In this document: positions 37,646-47,059 of the stretch, piece after piece
Numbering within the stretch: the stretch's first letter is position 1
Layout: every line of letters starts with the position of its first letter
Source of the DNA: Gluconacetobacter entanii
GTDB taxonomy: Bacteria > Pseudomonadota > Alphaproteobacteria > Acetobacterales > Acetobacteraceae
Direction: 5' to 3'
DNA: 64,000 nucleotides
Assembly: GCF_003206495.1 (NCBI RefSeq)
Contig: NZ_NKUF01000003.1
Location: 1-64,000 of the forward strand
Made by a program: the position numbers and the translations under genes
The notes under the pieces: generated by a model
What the model was told of the DNA's origin: nothing
The model's input: the letters and a program-made list of their open reading frames with translations, nothing else
The model's database searches: none

Positions 37646-39316
37646 TTGAACACCACGACAACCACCAGGGCCGCGAAACCGGCGCCCAAGCCCTTTGTCT
37701 ATGGGCCTCTGTTCCCGCTCCATGACGATGACACGCCATGGAAGAAGCTGGAGATCGAGGGGGTCACGACCTCCGTACTGGGCGGACGCACGGTCGTGCA
37801 TGTCCGCCCCGAGGCGCTGCGTGAACTTGCCGCGCGCGCCTTCAATGACGTCGCCCACCTGCTGCGCCCGGCGCATCTGGCGCAGCTTGCCAAGATCCTG
37901 AAGGACCCGGAGGCGTCGGACAATGACCGTTTCGTCGCCCTCGACCTGCTGAAGAACGCCTGCATCGCCGCCGGCGGCGTGCTGCCGATGTGCCAGGATA
38001 CCGGCACCGCCATCGTCTATGGCAAGAAGGGGCAGCGCGTCTGGGTTGATGGCAACGAGGAGGAAGCGTTCTCCCACGGGGTGTACGACACCTACACCCG
38101 CACCAGCCTGCGTTATTCGCAGATGGCGCCGCTGTCGATGTTCCAGGAGGTCAACACCGGCACCAACCTGCCGGTGCAGTTCCACATCTCCGCAACACCG
38201 GGCGATTACCACGCGGAACAGATGGACCTGATGTTCGTCGCCAAGGGCGGCGGGTCGGCCAACAAGACGTTCCTGTTCCAGGAAACCCGCGCCCTGCTGT
38301 CGAGCGAGGAACACCTGCTGAAGTGGCTCGATGGCAAGATCCGCGCACTTGGCACCTCGGCCTGCCCGCCCTACCACCTTGCGGTGGTGATCGGCGGCAT
38401 GTCGGCCGAACAGACGCTCGAGACGGTGAAGCTGGCCTCCACCAAATGGCTCGACAGCCTGCCGACCGAAGGCAGCGCGCTTGGCCATGCCTTCCGCGAC
38501 CTTGAGATGGAACAGAAGATCCACAAGCTGAGCCAGCGACTGGGCATCGGGGCGCAGTTCGGGGGCAAGTATTTCTGCCATGACGTGCGCGTCGTGCGCC
38601 TGCCGCGCCATGGCGCGTCGCTTCCGGTGGGAATCGGGGTGTCGTGTTCCGCCGACCGGCAGGTCAAGGCCCGCATCACCGCCGATGGCGTGTTCCTCGA
38701 ACAGCTTGAGACCGATCCCGCGCGCTTCCTGCCCGAGACGACGGACGAGCATCTGGGCGGGGAGGAAGTGGCCATTGACCTGAACCAGCCAATGGATGAA
38801 ATCCGCAAGAAGCTGTCGCAGTACCCGGTGCGCACGCGCCTGTCGCTGACGGGGACGATGGTGGTGGCGCGCGACATCGCGCATGCCAAGTTCCGCGAAC
38901 GCCTGGAAAAGGGCGAGGGACTGCCGCAGTACCTCAAGGACCATCCCGTCTATTACGCTGGTCCTGCCAAGACGCCGGAGGGCATGCCCACGGGGTCATT
39001 CGGGCCGACCACGGCTGGCCGCATGGACAGCTATGTCGCCATGCTGCAGAAGGCGGGCGGATCGTACGTGATGCTGGCCAAGGGCAACCGGTCCAAGGCC
39101 GTGCGCGATGCGTGCAAGGAATATGGCGGCTTCTACCTTGGCTCCGTGGGCGGGCCTGCGGCCCGTCTGGCGCAGGACTGCATCCGCAAGGTCGAGGTGC
39201 TGGAATATCCCGAACTGGGCATGGAAGCGGTCTGGAAGATCGAGGTCGAGAATTTTCCGGCCTTTATCGTCATCGACGACAAGGGTAATGATTTCTACGA
39301 TGGGCTGACGGGCTGA
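37646..39316 (+). CDS. Class I (Fe-S) fumarate hydratase
   Basis: 556 residues, the single-chain FumA/FumB length. It has [16 protein letters not shown] (Cys116, a cluster ligand), [33 protein letters not shown] and [10 protein letters not shown] for the other cluster Cys, then in the beta-type domain [32 protein letters not shown] and [15 protein letters not shown]. It interconverts fumarate and malate in the TCA cycle using an oxygen-sensitive 4Fe-4S cluster. The start is TTG 37646, preceded by AGGAG at 8 bases. Confidence 0.96.
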   Translation: MNTTTTTRAAKPAPKPFVYGPLFPLHDDDTPWKKLEIEGVTTSVLGGRTVVHVRPEALRELAARAFNDVAHLLRPAHLAQLAKILKDPEASDNDRFVALDLLKNACIAAGGVLPMCQDTGTAIVYGKKGQRVWVDGNEEEAFSHGVYDTYTRTSLRYSQMAPLSMFQEVNTGTNLPVQFHISATPGDYHAEQMDLMFVAKGGGSANKTFLFQETRALLSSEEHLLKWLDGKIRALGTSACPPYHLAVVIGGMSAEQTLETVKLASTKWLDSLPTEGSALGHAFRDLEMEQKIHKLSQRLGIGAQFGGKYFCHDVRVVRLPRHGASLPVGIGVSCSADRQVKARITADGVFLEQLETDPARFLPETTDEHLGGEEVAIDLNQPMDEIRKKLSQYPVRTRLSLTGTMVVARDIAHAKFRERLEKGEGLPQYLKDHPVYYAGPAKTPEGMPTGSFGPTTAGRMDSYVAMLQKAGGSYVMLAKGNRSKAVRDACKEYGGFYLGSVGGPAARLAQDCIRKVEVLEYPELGMEAVWKIEVENFPAFIVIDDKGNDFYDGLTG

Positions 39317-39367
39317 GGAATCGGTCCGTCACGACCCGTCGGGTCTGACAACCGGAGGCTGCGCGCC

Positions 39368-39760
39368 ATGCGTTTTACCGTCGATCGACTGGACCATCTT
39401 GTTATCACTGTCCGGGATCTGGAGATCTCGTCCTCGTGGTATCAGCGTGTCCTGGGCATGGAACGGGAGGAGTATGGCCGCAACAACCGTACGGCCCTGA
39501 AATTCGGCGGGCAGAAGGTCAACCTGCGTCCCCATGGGGCGCAGGGATGGACCACGGCGTACGATGCGCTGCCGGGCACCAATGACCTGTGCTTCATCAC
39601 CGCCGTCAGCAGCACCGATGTGGTCGAACATCTGGAACAGTGCGGCGTGCGCGTGACCGAGGGGCCGGTCGCACGCCTTGGCGCGCTGGGGCCGGTAACC
39701 TCGGTCTATTGCGAGGACCCGGACGGGAACCTGATCGAAATCGCGTCCTATCAGGGGTGA
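39368..39760 (+). CDS. VOC-superfamily (glyoxalase/bleomycin resistance-type) protein
   Basis: 130 residues. Opens RLDHLVITVRDLEISSSWYQRVLGMERE with the metal-ligand His, has a second half starting DLCFITAVSSTDVVEHLEQCGVRV and ends VYCEDPDGNLIEIASYQ with the conserved Glu of VOC proteins. Comparable proteins are often called virulence or lactoylglutathione lyase-like. Substrate unknown. It lies 51 bases after the fumarase gene on the same strand and may be co-transcribed. Confidence 0.9.
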   Translation: MRFTVDRLDHLVITVRDLEISSSWYQRVLGMEREEYGRNNRTALKFGGQKVNLRPHGAQGWTTAYDALPGTNDLCFITAVSSTDVVEHLEQCGVRVTEGPVARLGALGPVTSVYCEDPDGNLIEIASYQG

Positions 39761-39804
39761 GGGAGGCGGTTGCTTCCCTTCGATATTTTTTCAGGTTGGC
39801 GCGG

Positions 39805-39928
39805 TTGTGTTCTTTTTTGGAAAAAAGAACCAGAAAACTTTTATTCTATAGGAAATAATCAGTTCGGTCTGATGGTTTCATAATATTTTAAAAGTCTTTT
39901 TGCTTCTTTTTCTTCAGAAAAAGAAGAC
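39805..39928. repeat. Dispersed repeat, copy F (long subfamily)
   Basis: A GTTCTTTTTT-GG-AAAAAAGAAC hairpin with CAGAAAACTTTTATTC, about 70 bases of A/T-rich spacer, then a CTTCTTTTT/AAAAAGAAG hairpin. Closely similar to 45549-45672. It lies between the convergent VOC and YbhB genes. Confidence 0.82.
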
Positions 39929-39983
39929 TCTTCATCCTGATTGCCAGAGACCTCCCCATGCCCGAAGGCACGGGGAGCGATAC

Positions 39984-40472
39984 TCATTTCTTGCCATAGA
40001 CCGCCGTCAGCGTGGCGGAGCCAAGGCTGTGCTGTCCCACGACGAAGCCGACCATCGCCCCGCTGGCGTCGGACGGTAGGTCGAGGCGTTCGAGGTTAAG
40101 CGCATGGATCGTGAAGATATAGCGGTGTTCGCGTCCCGGCGGGGGGGCCGCGCCGCCATAGACGTTGCCGCCGAAATCGGTGCGCGTCATCACCGCATGT
40201 TCGGGCATGTTGGCATCCCCCGATCCCGCGCCCGCGGGCAGGGAGGTAACATCGGCGGGGATGTTGATGACGACCCAGTGCCACCATCCCGAACCCGTGG
40301 GCGCGTCGGGGTCGTACATCGTGATGGCAAAGCTCTTGGTGCCTTCGGGCGCGCCCGACCATGCCAGCGGGGGGGAGATGTTGCCGCCGCAATAGCCCAT
40401 GCCATCGAACACCTGCGCCTCTGGCAGGCGGTCGCCGTCGTGGAAGGCGCGACTGGTGAGTGTAAAAGTCAT
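39984..40472 (-). CDS. YbhB/YbcL (PEBP, Raf-kinase-inhibitor-like) family protein
   Basis: 162 residues from ATG 40472, with AGGAAA 8 bases upstream. Contains GGNISPPLAWSGAPEGTKSFAITMYDPDAPTGSGWWHWVVINIPADV, the PEBP signature (DPDAP and GxxHW), and GREHRYIFTIHALNLERLDLP. The bacterial family members are soluble; their biochemical role is undefined. It converges with the VOC gene and precedes a small gene on the same strand. Confidence 0.93.
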   Translation of the reverse strand: MTFTLTSRAFHDGDRLPEAQVFDGMGYCGGNISPPLAWSGAPEGTKSFAITMYDPDAPTGSGWWHWVVINIPADVTSLPAGAGSGDANMPEHAVMTRTDFGGNVYGGAAPPPGREHRYIFTIHALNLERLDLPSDASGAMVGFVVGQHSLGSATLTAVYGKK

Positions 40473-40590
40473 GATACCGGTTTCCTGCATGCGCCGCCGG
40501 TCAATGGGTGGCGGCATGCGAATGGAGTGATGGGGCAGGCTGCCGTGGCATGGCGGTCATGTTCCTGGCCGCCATGCCTGGGGTGGCAGG

Positions 40591-40812
40591 TTACCAGTTC
40601 TGGCTGATCAGCCAGAATTCCTCGGACGTCAGGGTGATGACGGGCGTGCCGTGCTTGCATTCCGCGGCCGCCATCGCCAGCGCGCCCATGCGCTGGATCA
40701 TCAGGGTCTTGCGCTGGTGGGCTTCGGACTTCTCGTCGGCGGCTTCAAGCGTGATCAGAGCGTTCTTGCAGGCCTTGGCCAGGCGGGCGGCATCGAGTGC
40801 GGCATAGGACAT
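40591..40812 (-). CDS. Small uncharacterised protein
   Basis: 73 residues from ATG 40812, with AAGGAA 7 bases before it. The sequence MSYAALDAARLAKACKNAL and EAADEKSEAHQRKTLMIQRM is helical and charged, with a C-terminal TPVITLTSEEFWLISQNW. No transmembrane segment or signal peptide. The good ribosome site, isolated position and codon pattern argue that it is real, but I do not recognise it. Confidence 0.6.
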   Translation of the reverse strand: MSYAALDAARLAKACKNALITLEAADEKSEAHQRKTLMIQRMGALAMAAAECKHGTPVITLTSEEFWLISQNW

Positions 40813-41054
40813 CGGGAAGTTCCTTGTGTTCAGGCATCGCATGCGGGACCTGCCCCACATACGAATCACGGGCCATGTGTGTTTCTGGCGATATTGTTTA
40901 CTGCGTTGCCCGTATGTGTCCAACCATTGCGCCGCATGCCGCCGGTGCATCGCGCGGCATGCCTGCCATTCGCCCGGGATGCGGCGTGCGGATCGTGCGT
41001 GCCCGTGCGTGTTCGCGCTGGCAAGGGGGCCGCGGATTCCGTAAAGGGAGGGTC

Positions 41055-42113
41055 ATGACGGATCTCGTTTCTGATTTCGACTTCGACCTGCCGCCGGCGC
41101 TGATCGCCGACCACCCGGCCCGGCCCCGCGACAGCGCGCGCATGCTGGAGGTCCCGGTGGAGGGGCCTTTCATCGACCGCCACGTGCGCGACCTGCCGGG
41201 ATGCCTGCGTGCGGGTGACATCCTTGTGGCCAATGATACCGCCGTCATTCCGGCACAGCTTTCGGCCATGCGCGGGGCGGCACGGATCGGGATCACGCTC
41301 GACCGGATCCTGCCCGATGGCACGTGGCACGCGCTTGCGCGCAACTCGCGCCGCCTGAAACCCGGCGACACCCTGACGTTTGCGCCCAGTCACGTGACCG
41401 CCGAGGTGATGGTGTGCGAGGACGCGGGCGGTGTCGTCCTGCGTTTCGATGTGGAAGGGGAGGCGTTCGACCAGTTCCTCCATGACACGGGCCACCTTGC
41501 CCTGCCGCCCTACATCGCGCGTCCCGATGGCCCGACGGAGGAGGATCGCAGGGATTACAGCACCATCTTCGCACAGCATCGCGGCGCGGTGGCCGCCCCC
41601 ACGGCGGGCCTGCATTTCACGCCCGCCCTGCTGTCGGGGCTGGAGGCGGCGGGTGTCCTGCGCCAGACGCTGACGCTGCATGTCGGGGCGGGAACGTTCC
41701 TGCCGATGCGCAGCGAACAGATTTCCGAACACCGCATGCATGCCGAACGTGGCACCATCTCCCCCCATGCGGCGCAGCGCATCAATGCCGCGCGCGCGGC
41801 GGGCGGGCGGATCATAGCCGTCGGCACCACGTCGCTGCGCCTTCTGGAAAGTGCGACGGACGAGGACGGCGTGGTCCATCCCTTCCATGGGGAGACCGCG
41901 ATCTTCATCCGCCCCGGATACCGTTTCCGTGCGGTGGACATGCTGCTGACGAATTTCCACCTGCCGCGCTCCACCCTGTTCATGCTGGTCAGCGCGTTTG
42001 CGGGGCAGGCGCGGATGCGCGCGGCCTACGACCATGCGATCGCGGCGGGCTACCGGTTCTATTCCTATGGCGACGCGTGCCTGCTGCACCGTCATGACGG
42101 AGGTGCGGCATGA
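41055..42113 (+). CDS. queA: S-adenosylmethionine:tRNA ribosyltransferase-isomerase
   Basis: 352 residues from ATG 41055, which follows AAAGGGAGG. It begins [25 protein letters not shown] and has [74 protein letters not shown] and [24 protein letters not shown], all QueA signatures. It transfers and isomerises the ribosyl part of SAM onto preQ1-modified tRNA to give epoxyqueuosine. First gene of queA-tgt-queG; ATGA overlap with tgt. Confidence 0.97.
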   Translation: MTDLVSDFDFDLPPALIADHPARPRDSARMLEVPVEGPFIDRHVRDLPGCLRAGDILVANDTAVIPAQLSAMRGAARIGITLDRILPDGTWHALARNSRRLKPGDTLTFAPSHVTAEVMVCEDAGGVVLRFDVEGEAFDQFLHDTGHLALPPYIARPDGPTEEDRRDYSTIFAQHRGAVAAPTAGLHFTPALLSGLEAAGVLRQTLTLHVGAGTFLPMRSEQISEHRMHAERGTISPHAAQRINAARAAGGRIIAVGTTSLRLLESATDEDGVVHPFHGETAIFIRPGYRFRAVDMLLTNFHLPRSTLFMLVSAFAGQARMRAAYDHAIAAGYRFYSYGDACLLHRHDGGAA

Positions 42114-43270
42114 CCGCTTTTCGCTGGCGGGCGCAGGCCCGTTCGGGACGCGCGCGTGCCGGATACCTCGACACCGCGCATGGCACGGTGGCAACCCCCA
42201 CCTTCATGCCGGTCGGCACCGTGGGCACGGTCAAGGCGATGACGATGGACGCCGTGCGGTCCACCGGGGCGGGGATCGTGCTGGGCAATACCTACCACCT
42301 GATGCTGCGCCCGGGGGCGGAGCGCGTGCGCGCGCTGGGCGGACTGCACCGGTTCATGGACTGGCCCGGCCCGATCCTGACGGATTCGGGCGGGTTCCAG
42401 GTCATGTCGCTCGGGCCGCTGCGCAAGCTTGATGCCGATGGCGTGACGTTCCGTTCGCATATCGACGGATCGAAACACCGCCTGACGCCTGAACGTTCCA
42501 CCGACATCCAGCATGCGCTCGATGCGACGATCAGCATGTGCTTTGACGAATGTCCCGCCCTGCCGGCCCCGGCGGAGGCGATCGCGCAGTCCATGCGCAT
42601 GTCCATGCGCTGGGCGGAGCGGTGCCGCACGGCGTTCGTCGCGCGCCCCGGCTATGCCCAGTATGGCATCATCCAGGGCGGGACGGAGCCGCAACTGCGC
42701 GCCGAAAGCGTGCGCGCCCTGACGGATATCGGGTTTGAGGGATACGCCATCGGCGGCCTCGCGGTGGGGGAGGGGCAGGAGCTGATGTTCTCCACCCTCG
42801 ACGTCACGGTCGGTCTGATCCCCGATGACGCGCCGCGTTACCTGATGGGGGTCGGCACGCCCGACGACCTGCTCGGCGCGGTGGAACGCGGGGTGGACAT
42901 GTTCGACTGCGTCATGCCCACGCGCGCGGGGCGTACGGCGCGGGCCTATACCGAACGCGGGACGCTGAACCTGCGCAACGCGCGCCATGCCACCGACAGC
43001 CGTCCGATCTCGCCCCACTGCGACTGCCTGGCCTGTTCGCGCCACAGCCGTGCGTACCTGCATCACCTGTTCCGCGCGAACGAGATGCTCGGCCCGATGC
43101 TGCTGACATGGCACAACCTCGCCTATTACCAGCGGCTCATGCGTGGCATCCGCGCGGCCATAGTTGACGGCACGCTGCCCGAACACGCGGCCTGCCTGCG
43201 CGCGCAATGGGCGATGGAGGACTGGTCCCCCGACGAGATGCCGTTCCCCGACATTCCGCCCGTGCCCTGA
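42110..43270 (+). CDS. tgt: Queuine/preQ1 tRNA-guanine transglycosylase
   Basis: 386 residues, the normal bacterial length. [41 protein letters not shown] opens the TIM barrel; [13 protein letters not shown] carries the catalytic acid region; [20 protein letters not shown] is the tRNA-binding signature; and the zinc site is [17 protein letters not shown] (three Cys and His). It exchanges G34 for preQ1 in GUN-anticodon tRNAs. ATG overlaps the queA stop; queG follows after 3 bases. Confidence 0.98.
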   Translation: MTAFRWRAQARSGRARAGYLDTAHGTVATPTFMPVGTVGTVKAMTMDAVRSTGAGIVLGNTYHLMLRPGAERVRALGGLHRFMDWPGPILTDSGGFQVMSLGPLRKLDADGVTFRSHIDGSKHRLTPERSTDIQHALDATISMCFDECPALPAPAEAIAQSMRMSMRWAERCRTAFVARPGYAQYGIIQGGTEPQLRAESVRALTDIGFEGYAIGGLAVGEGQELMFSTLDVTVGLIPDDAPRYLMGVGTPDDLLGAVERGVDMFDCVMPTRAGRTARAYTERGTLNLRNARHATDSRPISPHCDCLACSRHSRAYLHHLFRANEMLGPMLLTWHNLAYYQRLMRGIRAAIVDGTLPEHAACLRAQWAMEDWSPDEMPFPDIPPVP

Positions 43271-43273
43271 CCC

Positions 43274-44371
43274 ATGGCGCGCGCGCGGCCCGTAACATAT
43301 TCCCCCGATGCGCAGGGCAGGCTTGCGCGCCGGATCCATGAGCGCGCGCTGGCGGTGGGGTTCGATGCGGTGGGCTTCGCGCCCGCCATGCTCGACGACG
43401 CAACGCGCGCGCGCCTGCGGGAATTCGTGGCCACGGGCCATCATGGCGCGATGGACTGGATGGCGCAGCGCATGGCCTGGCGGGGGGATCCGCGCGCCCT
43501 GTGGCCCGAGGCGCGCAGCGTGATCTCGCTCGGCCTGTCCTACGCCCCCGAAGGCGATGCGCTGGCGACGCTGCGTGACCCCATGGCGGGCAATATCTCG
43601 GTCTATGCCCGGCATCGCGACTATCATGACGTGGTCAAGGGCATGCTCAAGCAGGTGGCGCAGTTCGTCGTGGCGGAGGGACGCAGGCAACACGGCGACG
43701 ATGCGCCACCCCCCGGCGTGAAGGTGTTCGTCGATACCGCCCCGGTCATGGAAAAGCCGCTGGCGGAAAGGGCGGGACTGGGATGGCAGGGCAAGCACAC
43801 CAACCTCGTCTCGCGCACGCATGGAAGCTGGCTGTTCCTTGGCGAGATCTATACCACGCTGGACCTGCCGCATTCCGCGCCCTCGGGCGGGGGGTGCGGG
43901 ACCTGCACGCGCTGCCTTGACGTGTGCCCGACCTCGGCCTTTCCCGCGCCGGGGCAGATGGATGCGCGGCGGTGCATTTCCTACCAGACGATCGAAAATC
44001 CCGATCCCATCCCCCATGACCTGCGCCCCTTGATGGGTAACCATATCTATGGCTGTGACGACTGCCTTGCGGTGTGTCCGTGGAACCGTTTCGCGCAGGC
44101 CACGCGGCAGATGAAGCTGCGCGCGCGGCCCGACCTTGTCGCCCCGGCGCTGCGTGACCTTGCGGTGCTGGATGACGCGGCGTTCCGCGCCCTGTTTTCC
44201 GGATCGCCCGTCAAGCGGATCGGCCGGGCGCGGTTCGTGCGCAATGTGCTGGTCGCCATTGGCAACAGCGCGCGCGCCGACCTGCGGTGCGTGGCGCAGG
44301 CGCTGTGTGACGACCCGGATCCCGTTGTGGCTGACGCCGCGCGCTGGGCGGTGGGGTGCCTGCCGTCATGA
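43274..44371 (+). CDS. queG: Epoxyqueuosine reductase
   Basis: 365 residues. The N-terminal cobalamin-binding part contains [13 protein letters not shown] and [31 protein letters not shown]. Two 4Fe-4S sites follow: [17 protein letters not shown] and [19 protein letters not shown]-terminal HEAT-like region ends [15 protein letters not shown]. It removes the epoxide oxygen of oQ to give queuosine, using cobalamin and Fe-S clusters. It completes the queuosine operon and overlaps the next gene (ATGA). Confidence 0.97.
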   Translation: MARARPVTYSPDAQGRLARRIHERALAVGFDAVGFAPAMLDDATRARLREFVATGHHGAMDWMAQRMAWRGDPRALWPEARSVISLGLSYAPEGDALATLRDPMAGNISVYARHRDYHDVVKGMLKQVAQFVVAEGRRQHGDDAPPPGVKVFVDTAPVMEKPLAERAGLGWQGKHTNLVSRTHGSWLFLGEIYTTLDLPHSAPSGGGCGTCTRCLDVCPTSAFPAPGQMDARRCISYQTIENPDPIPHDLRPLMGNHIYGCDDCLAVCPWNRFAQATRQMKLRARPDLVAPALRDLAVLDDAAFRALFSGSPVKRIGRARFVRNVLVAIGNSARADLRCVAQALCDDPDPVVADAARWAVGCLPS

Positions 44372-44652
44372 GGCGCGCGCGCCCCGTCGCGTCGTTGCCG
44401 CTGCTGCACAAGCGCAGCATGATGCTGTCGGGACACCGCACCAGCGTCGCGCTGGAGCCGGAATTCTGGGGGGCGCTGGAACGCATGGCCGCCGCGCGGG
44501 GGGTGGGTCTTACGACCCTGATCGCGCGTATCGACACCACGCGCGATCCGATGCGTACGCTGGCGTCCGCGCTGCGGGTCGCGGCCCTGCTGGAATGGAT
44601 GCCTGCCCTGCCGGCAGCAGGGGGGCGAAGCGGGGAAGAACAGTTGGGTTAG
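44368..44652 (+). CDS. Ribbon-helix-helix domain protein
   Basis: 94 residues. [66 protein letters not shown] matches the RHH_4-type domain: basic N-terminus, [10 protein letters not shown] strand and two helices. Members in this family bind DNA or remain uncharacterised. Its ATG overlaps the queG stop (ATGA), so it is translated with the queuosine genes. A local regulator of that operon is possible but only inferred from position. Confidence 0.85.
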   Translation: MRRARPVASLPLLHKRSMMLSGHRTSVALEPEFWGALERMAAARGVGLTTLIARIDTTRDPMRTLASALRVAALLEWMPALPAAGGRSGEEQLG

Positions 44653-44679
44653 CACGCGTGTCGTGCTAGGTTCGCGGTC

Positions 44680-45507
44680 ATGGCGATATGGGGAAAACTC
44701 TTTGGCGGTGTCGCGGGATTCGCTGTAGGCGGTCCCATGGGCGCCCTTGTGGGAACCGCGCTCGGGCATGCCGCCGATAATGGCTCGCTGCTGGAGACGC
44801 CCGCCGGTGGCTGGACCGAACGCTGGGGCGGCCGCCACAATGCCGATCCCGCAGGCGCCGCCACGTTTGTCGCCGCCCGGATGGCTGCCGCAATGGGCAA
44901 GCGTGACCAGATGTATGGCCTGGTCATCATCGTCCTGTCGGCCAAGCTTGCGAAGTGCGACGGGCCGGTCAACCGCACCGAAATCAACGCGTTCAAGCGC
45001 CGCTTCAATGTCCCTGCCGAAAACATGGGCGAAGTCGGGCGCCTGTTCGACATGGCCCGGCAGCGCACCGACGATTACACGAAGTTCGCCCACGAACTGG
45101 GCAAGGCGTTTGCCAACCGCACGGAAATGCTGGAGGAGGGACTCGCCTCCCTGTTCATCATCGCGCGCGCCGATGCCGGCCCGTCGGGGGAAATCAACGC
45201 GCAGGAGGAACAGTTCCTGCGCAACGTGCACAAGGCGTTCGGCCTGTCCCCCGGTGCGTGGGAACGCGCGCGTGACGGCCGTGCCCGCCCCAGCGTGAGC
45301 GAGGTTGACGCCTATGCCGTGCTGGGCCTGTCACGCACCGCAAGCAATGAGGAAGTGCGCGTGACATGGCGGCGACTGGTGCGTGAACACCATCCCGATG
45401 TCCTGTCCGCCCGTGGCGCGGATGAGGCCGAGATGGCAAGGGGCGCGGCCCGCATCGCGCAGATCAACGCCGCATGGGACCGGATCAAGCGGGACCGGCA
45501 GATCTGA
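44680..45507 (+). CDS. djlA: TerB-DnaJ (DjlA-like) co-chaperone
   Basis: 275 residues. The N-terminus (MAIWGKLFGGVAGFAVGGPMGALVGTALGHA) is Gly/Ala-rich and may associate with the membrane as in DjlA. A TerB-like helical domain spans about 60-190 (LVIIVLSAKLAKCDGPVNRTEINAFKRRF), and a C-terminal J domain from about 207 (VDAYAVLGLSRTASNEEVRVTWRRLVREHHPDVL) has the HPD tripeptide that stimulates DnaK. It follows the RHH gene by 27 bases, so it may be in the same transcript. Confidence 0.9.
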   Translation: MAIWGKLFGGVAGFAVGGPMGALVGTALGHAADNGSLLETPAGGWTERWGGRHNADPAGAATFVAARMAAAMGKRDQMYGLVIIVLSAKLAKCDGPVNRTEINAFKRRFNVPAENMGEVGRLFDMARQRTDDYTKFAHELGKAFANRTEMLEEGLASLFIIARADAGPSGEINAQEEQFLRNVHKAFGLSPGAWERARDGRARPSVSEVDAYAVLGLSRTASNEEVRVTWRRLVREHHPDVLSARGADEAEMARGAARIAQINAAWDRIKRDRQI

Positions 45508-45548
45508 GGAAGTTTCGGGGAACGCCTTTATCCTTCTGGATTGAAGGG

Positions 45549-45672
45549 AAAGGCGTTCTTTTTTGGAAAAAAGAACCAAAAAACTTTTATTCCATGAAAA
45601 TATCAGCCGGTTCTGCTGATTTCAGAAAATTTAAAAGTCTTTTTGCTTCTTTTTCTCCAGAAAAAGAAGACC
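45549..45672. repeat. Dispersed repeat, copy G (long subfamily)
   Basis: GTTCTTTTTT-GG-AAAAAAGAAC, then CAAAAAACTTTTATTC, spacer and CTTCTTTTT/AAAAAGAAG, nearly the same as 39805-39928. It fills the space between the convergent djlA-like and mrp genes; the second hairpin reaches to within a few bases of the mrp stop. Confidence 0.82.
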
Positions 45673-45674
45673 CT

Positions 45675-46811
45675 TCACTTCCCCCGCTTTTTCTCCAGTA
45701 ACCGGCGCAGCGCCCCGCCCACCGTATGCGCCAGCGCGCGATACGCCTTGCCCGCCGCACTGTCGGGGGCGGAGATGACGATGGGCGCGCCGTTGTCGCC
45801 GCTGGCGCGGATATCGGCCAGCAGCGGGATTTCGCCCAGGAAGGGCACACCGGTCTTTTCCGCTTCCGCCCGCGCGCCGCCATGGCCGAACAGTTCCGTG
45901 CGGTGGTTGCAGTTGGGGCAGCAGAAATAGGACATGTTCTCCACGATGCCCAGCACGGGCACGCGCATCTTCTCGAACATGGCGACGCCGCGCCGCGCGT
46001 CGAGCAGGGCGATATCCTGCGGGGTGGAGACGATGACCGCCCCCGCCAGCGCCGTCTTCTGCGCCAGCGTCAGTTGCGCATCCCCCGTGCCCGGCGGCAT
46101 GTCCACCACCAGCACGTCGAGTTCGCCCCAGTCCACGTCCGACAGCAGTTGCCCGATCGCGCCCATGACCATCGGGCCGCGCCAGATCATCGCCTTGGTT
46201 TCCTCCACCAGCATGCCGATCGACATGGCGGTGATGCCGTGGCCATGCAGGGGCTGCAGGCGGCCGTCGCGCACCTCCGGCTGGCTGTTCATGCCCATCA
46301 TGCGCGGCAGGGACGGCCCATGCACGTCCGCATCCAGCAGTCCCACGCGCAGCCCCTCCAGCCCCAACCCCACGGCAAGGTTGACGGCCGTGGTCGATTT
46401 GCCGACACCGCCCTTGCCCGACGCGACGGCGATCACCAGCCCCACATTGGGCGGCAGCGGGCCGGCAGGCTGTGCGCCGCCCGGCTTTGCACCAAGGTTG
46501 AGCGGACGGTGCCCCCCGCCGCCCTGTGGTGCGGCAGGCGGAACGGGGGCAGCGGGCGCGCGGTGGGAGGTCAGGATGACGGATGCGCCCTTCACCCCTT
46601 TGATGGCGTGCGTCAGTCTGGCTTCGATCTCGCTGACCAGCGGGCGGATGTGTTCGGCGCGGTCGCGGTCGGTGGCGATGGCGACATGGACCATGCCATC
46701 GCGCACGGTCGCGGCGTCGAGCGTGCCGAGGTCAAGCGCGCATGCCCCCGTGCGCGGATCGCGAACCTCGCGCAGCACCCGTTCGATTGCCGCCTGCGTT
46801 ATCTGTGCCAT
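45675..46811 (-). CDS. Mrp/ApbC-type iron-sulfur carrier ATPase
   Basis: 378 residues from ATG 46811. An N-terminal MIP18/DUF59-like domain (about 1-85) precedes a Gly/Pro linker and the P-loop ATPase. The ATPase has Walker A ASGKGGVGKST (residues 130-140), VDMPPGTGDAQLTLAQ and ENMSYFCCPNCNHRTELFG with the CxxC cluster ligand pair. The family carries Fe-S clusters to apoproteins, so fumarase and QueG are plausible clients, although that is inference. Confidence 0.95.
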   Translation of the reverse strand: MAQITQAAIERVLREVRDPRTGACALDLGTLDAATVRDGMVHVAIATDRDRAEHIRPLVSEIEARLTHAIKGVKGASVILTSHRAPAAPVPPAAPQGGGGHRPLNLGAKPGGAQPAGPLPPNVGLVIAVASGKGGVGKSTTAVNLAVGLGLEGLRVGLLDADVHGPSLPRMMGMNSQPEVRDGRLQPLHGHGITAMSIGMLVEETKAMIWRGPMVMGAIGQLLSDVDWGELDVLVVDMPPGTGDAQLTLAQKTALAGAVIVSTPQDIALLDARRGVAMFEKMRVPVLGIVENMSYFCCPNCNHRTELFGHGGARAEAEKTGVPFLGEIPLLADIRASGDNGAPIVISAPDSAAGKAYRALAHTVGGALRRLLEKKRGK

Positions 46812-47059
46812 GCTGCCCCTGCGCTGAAAAAACCGCTGAAGCCGGGATATAGGGGCCATGGCCGGATGACGGAAGGGGGCATGCGCGGTCGTGTCCGTGC
46901 AAAATGCGAATGGCCGTGGTCATAAATTGGCCTTGGTGGCGTATTTATCCATATCGTATCGGAAGTGTGAAATCCCGCCCCCTGCGCATCGTGGCCCGGT
47001 GCCGCGTGCCCGTGGGGAGTGGTGCGGGCTCATGCGCAGGAAAGAAGTAGTACGTCGCC

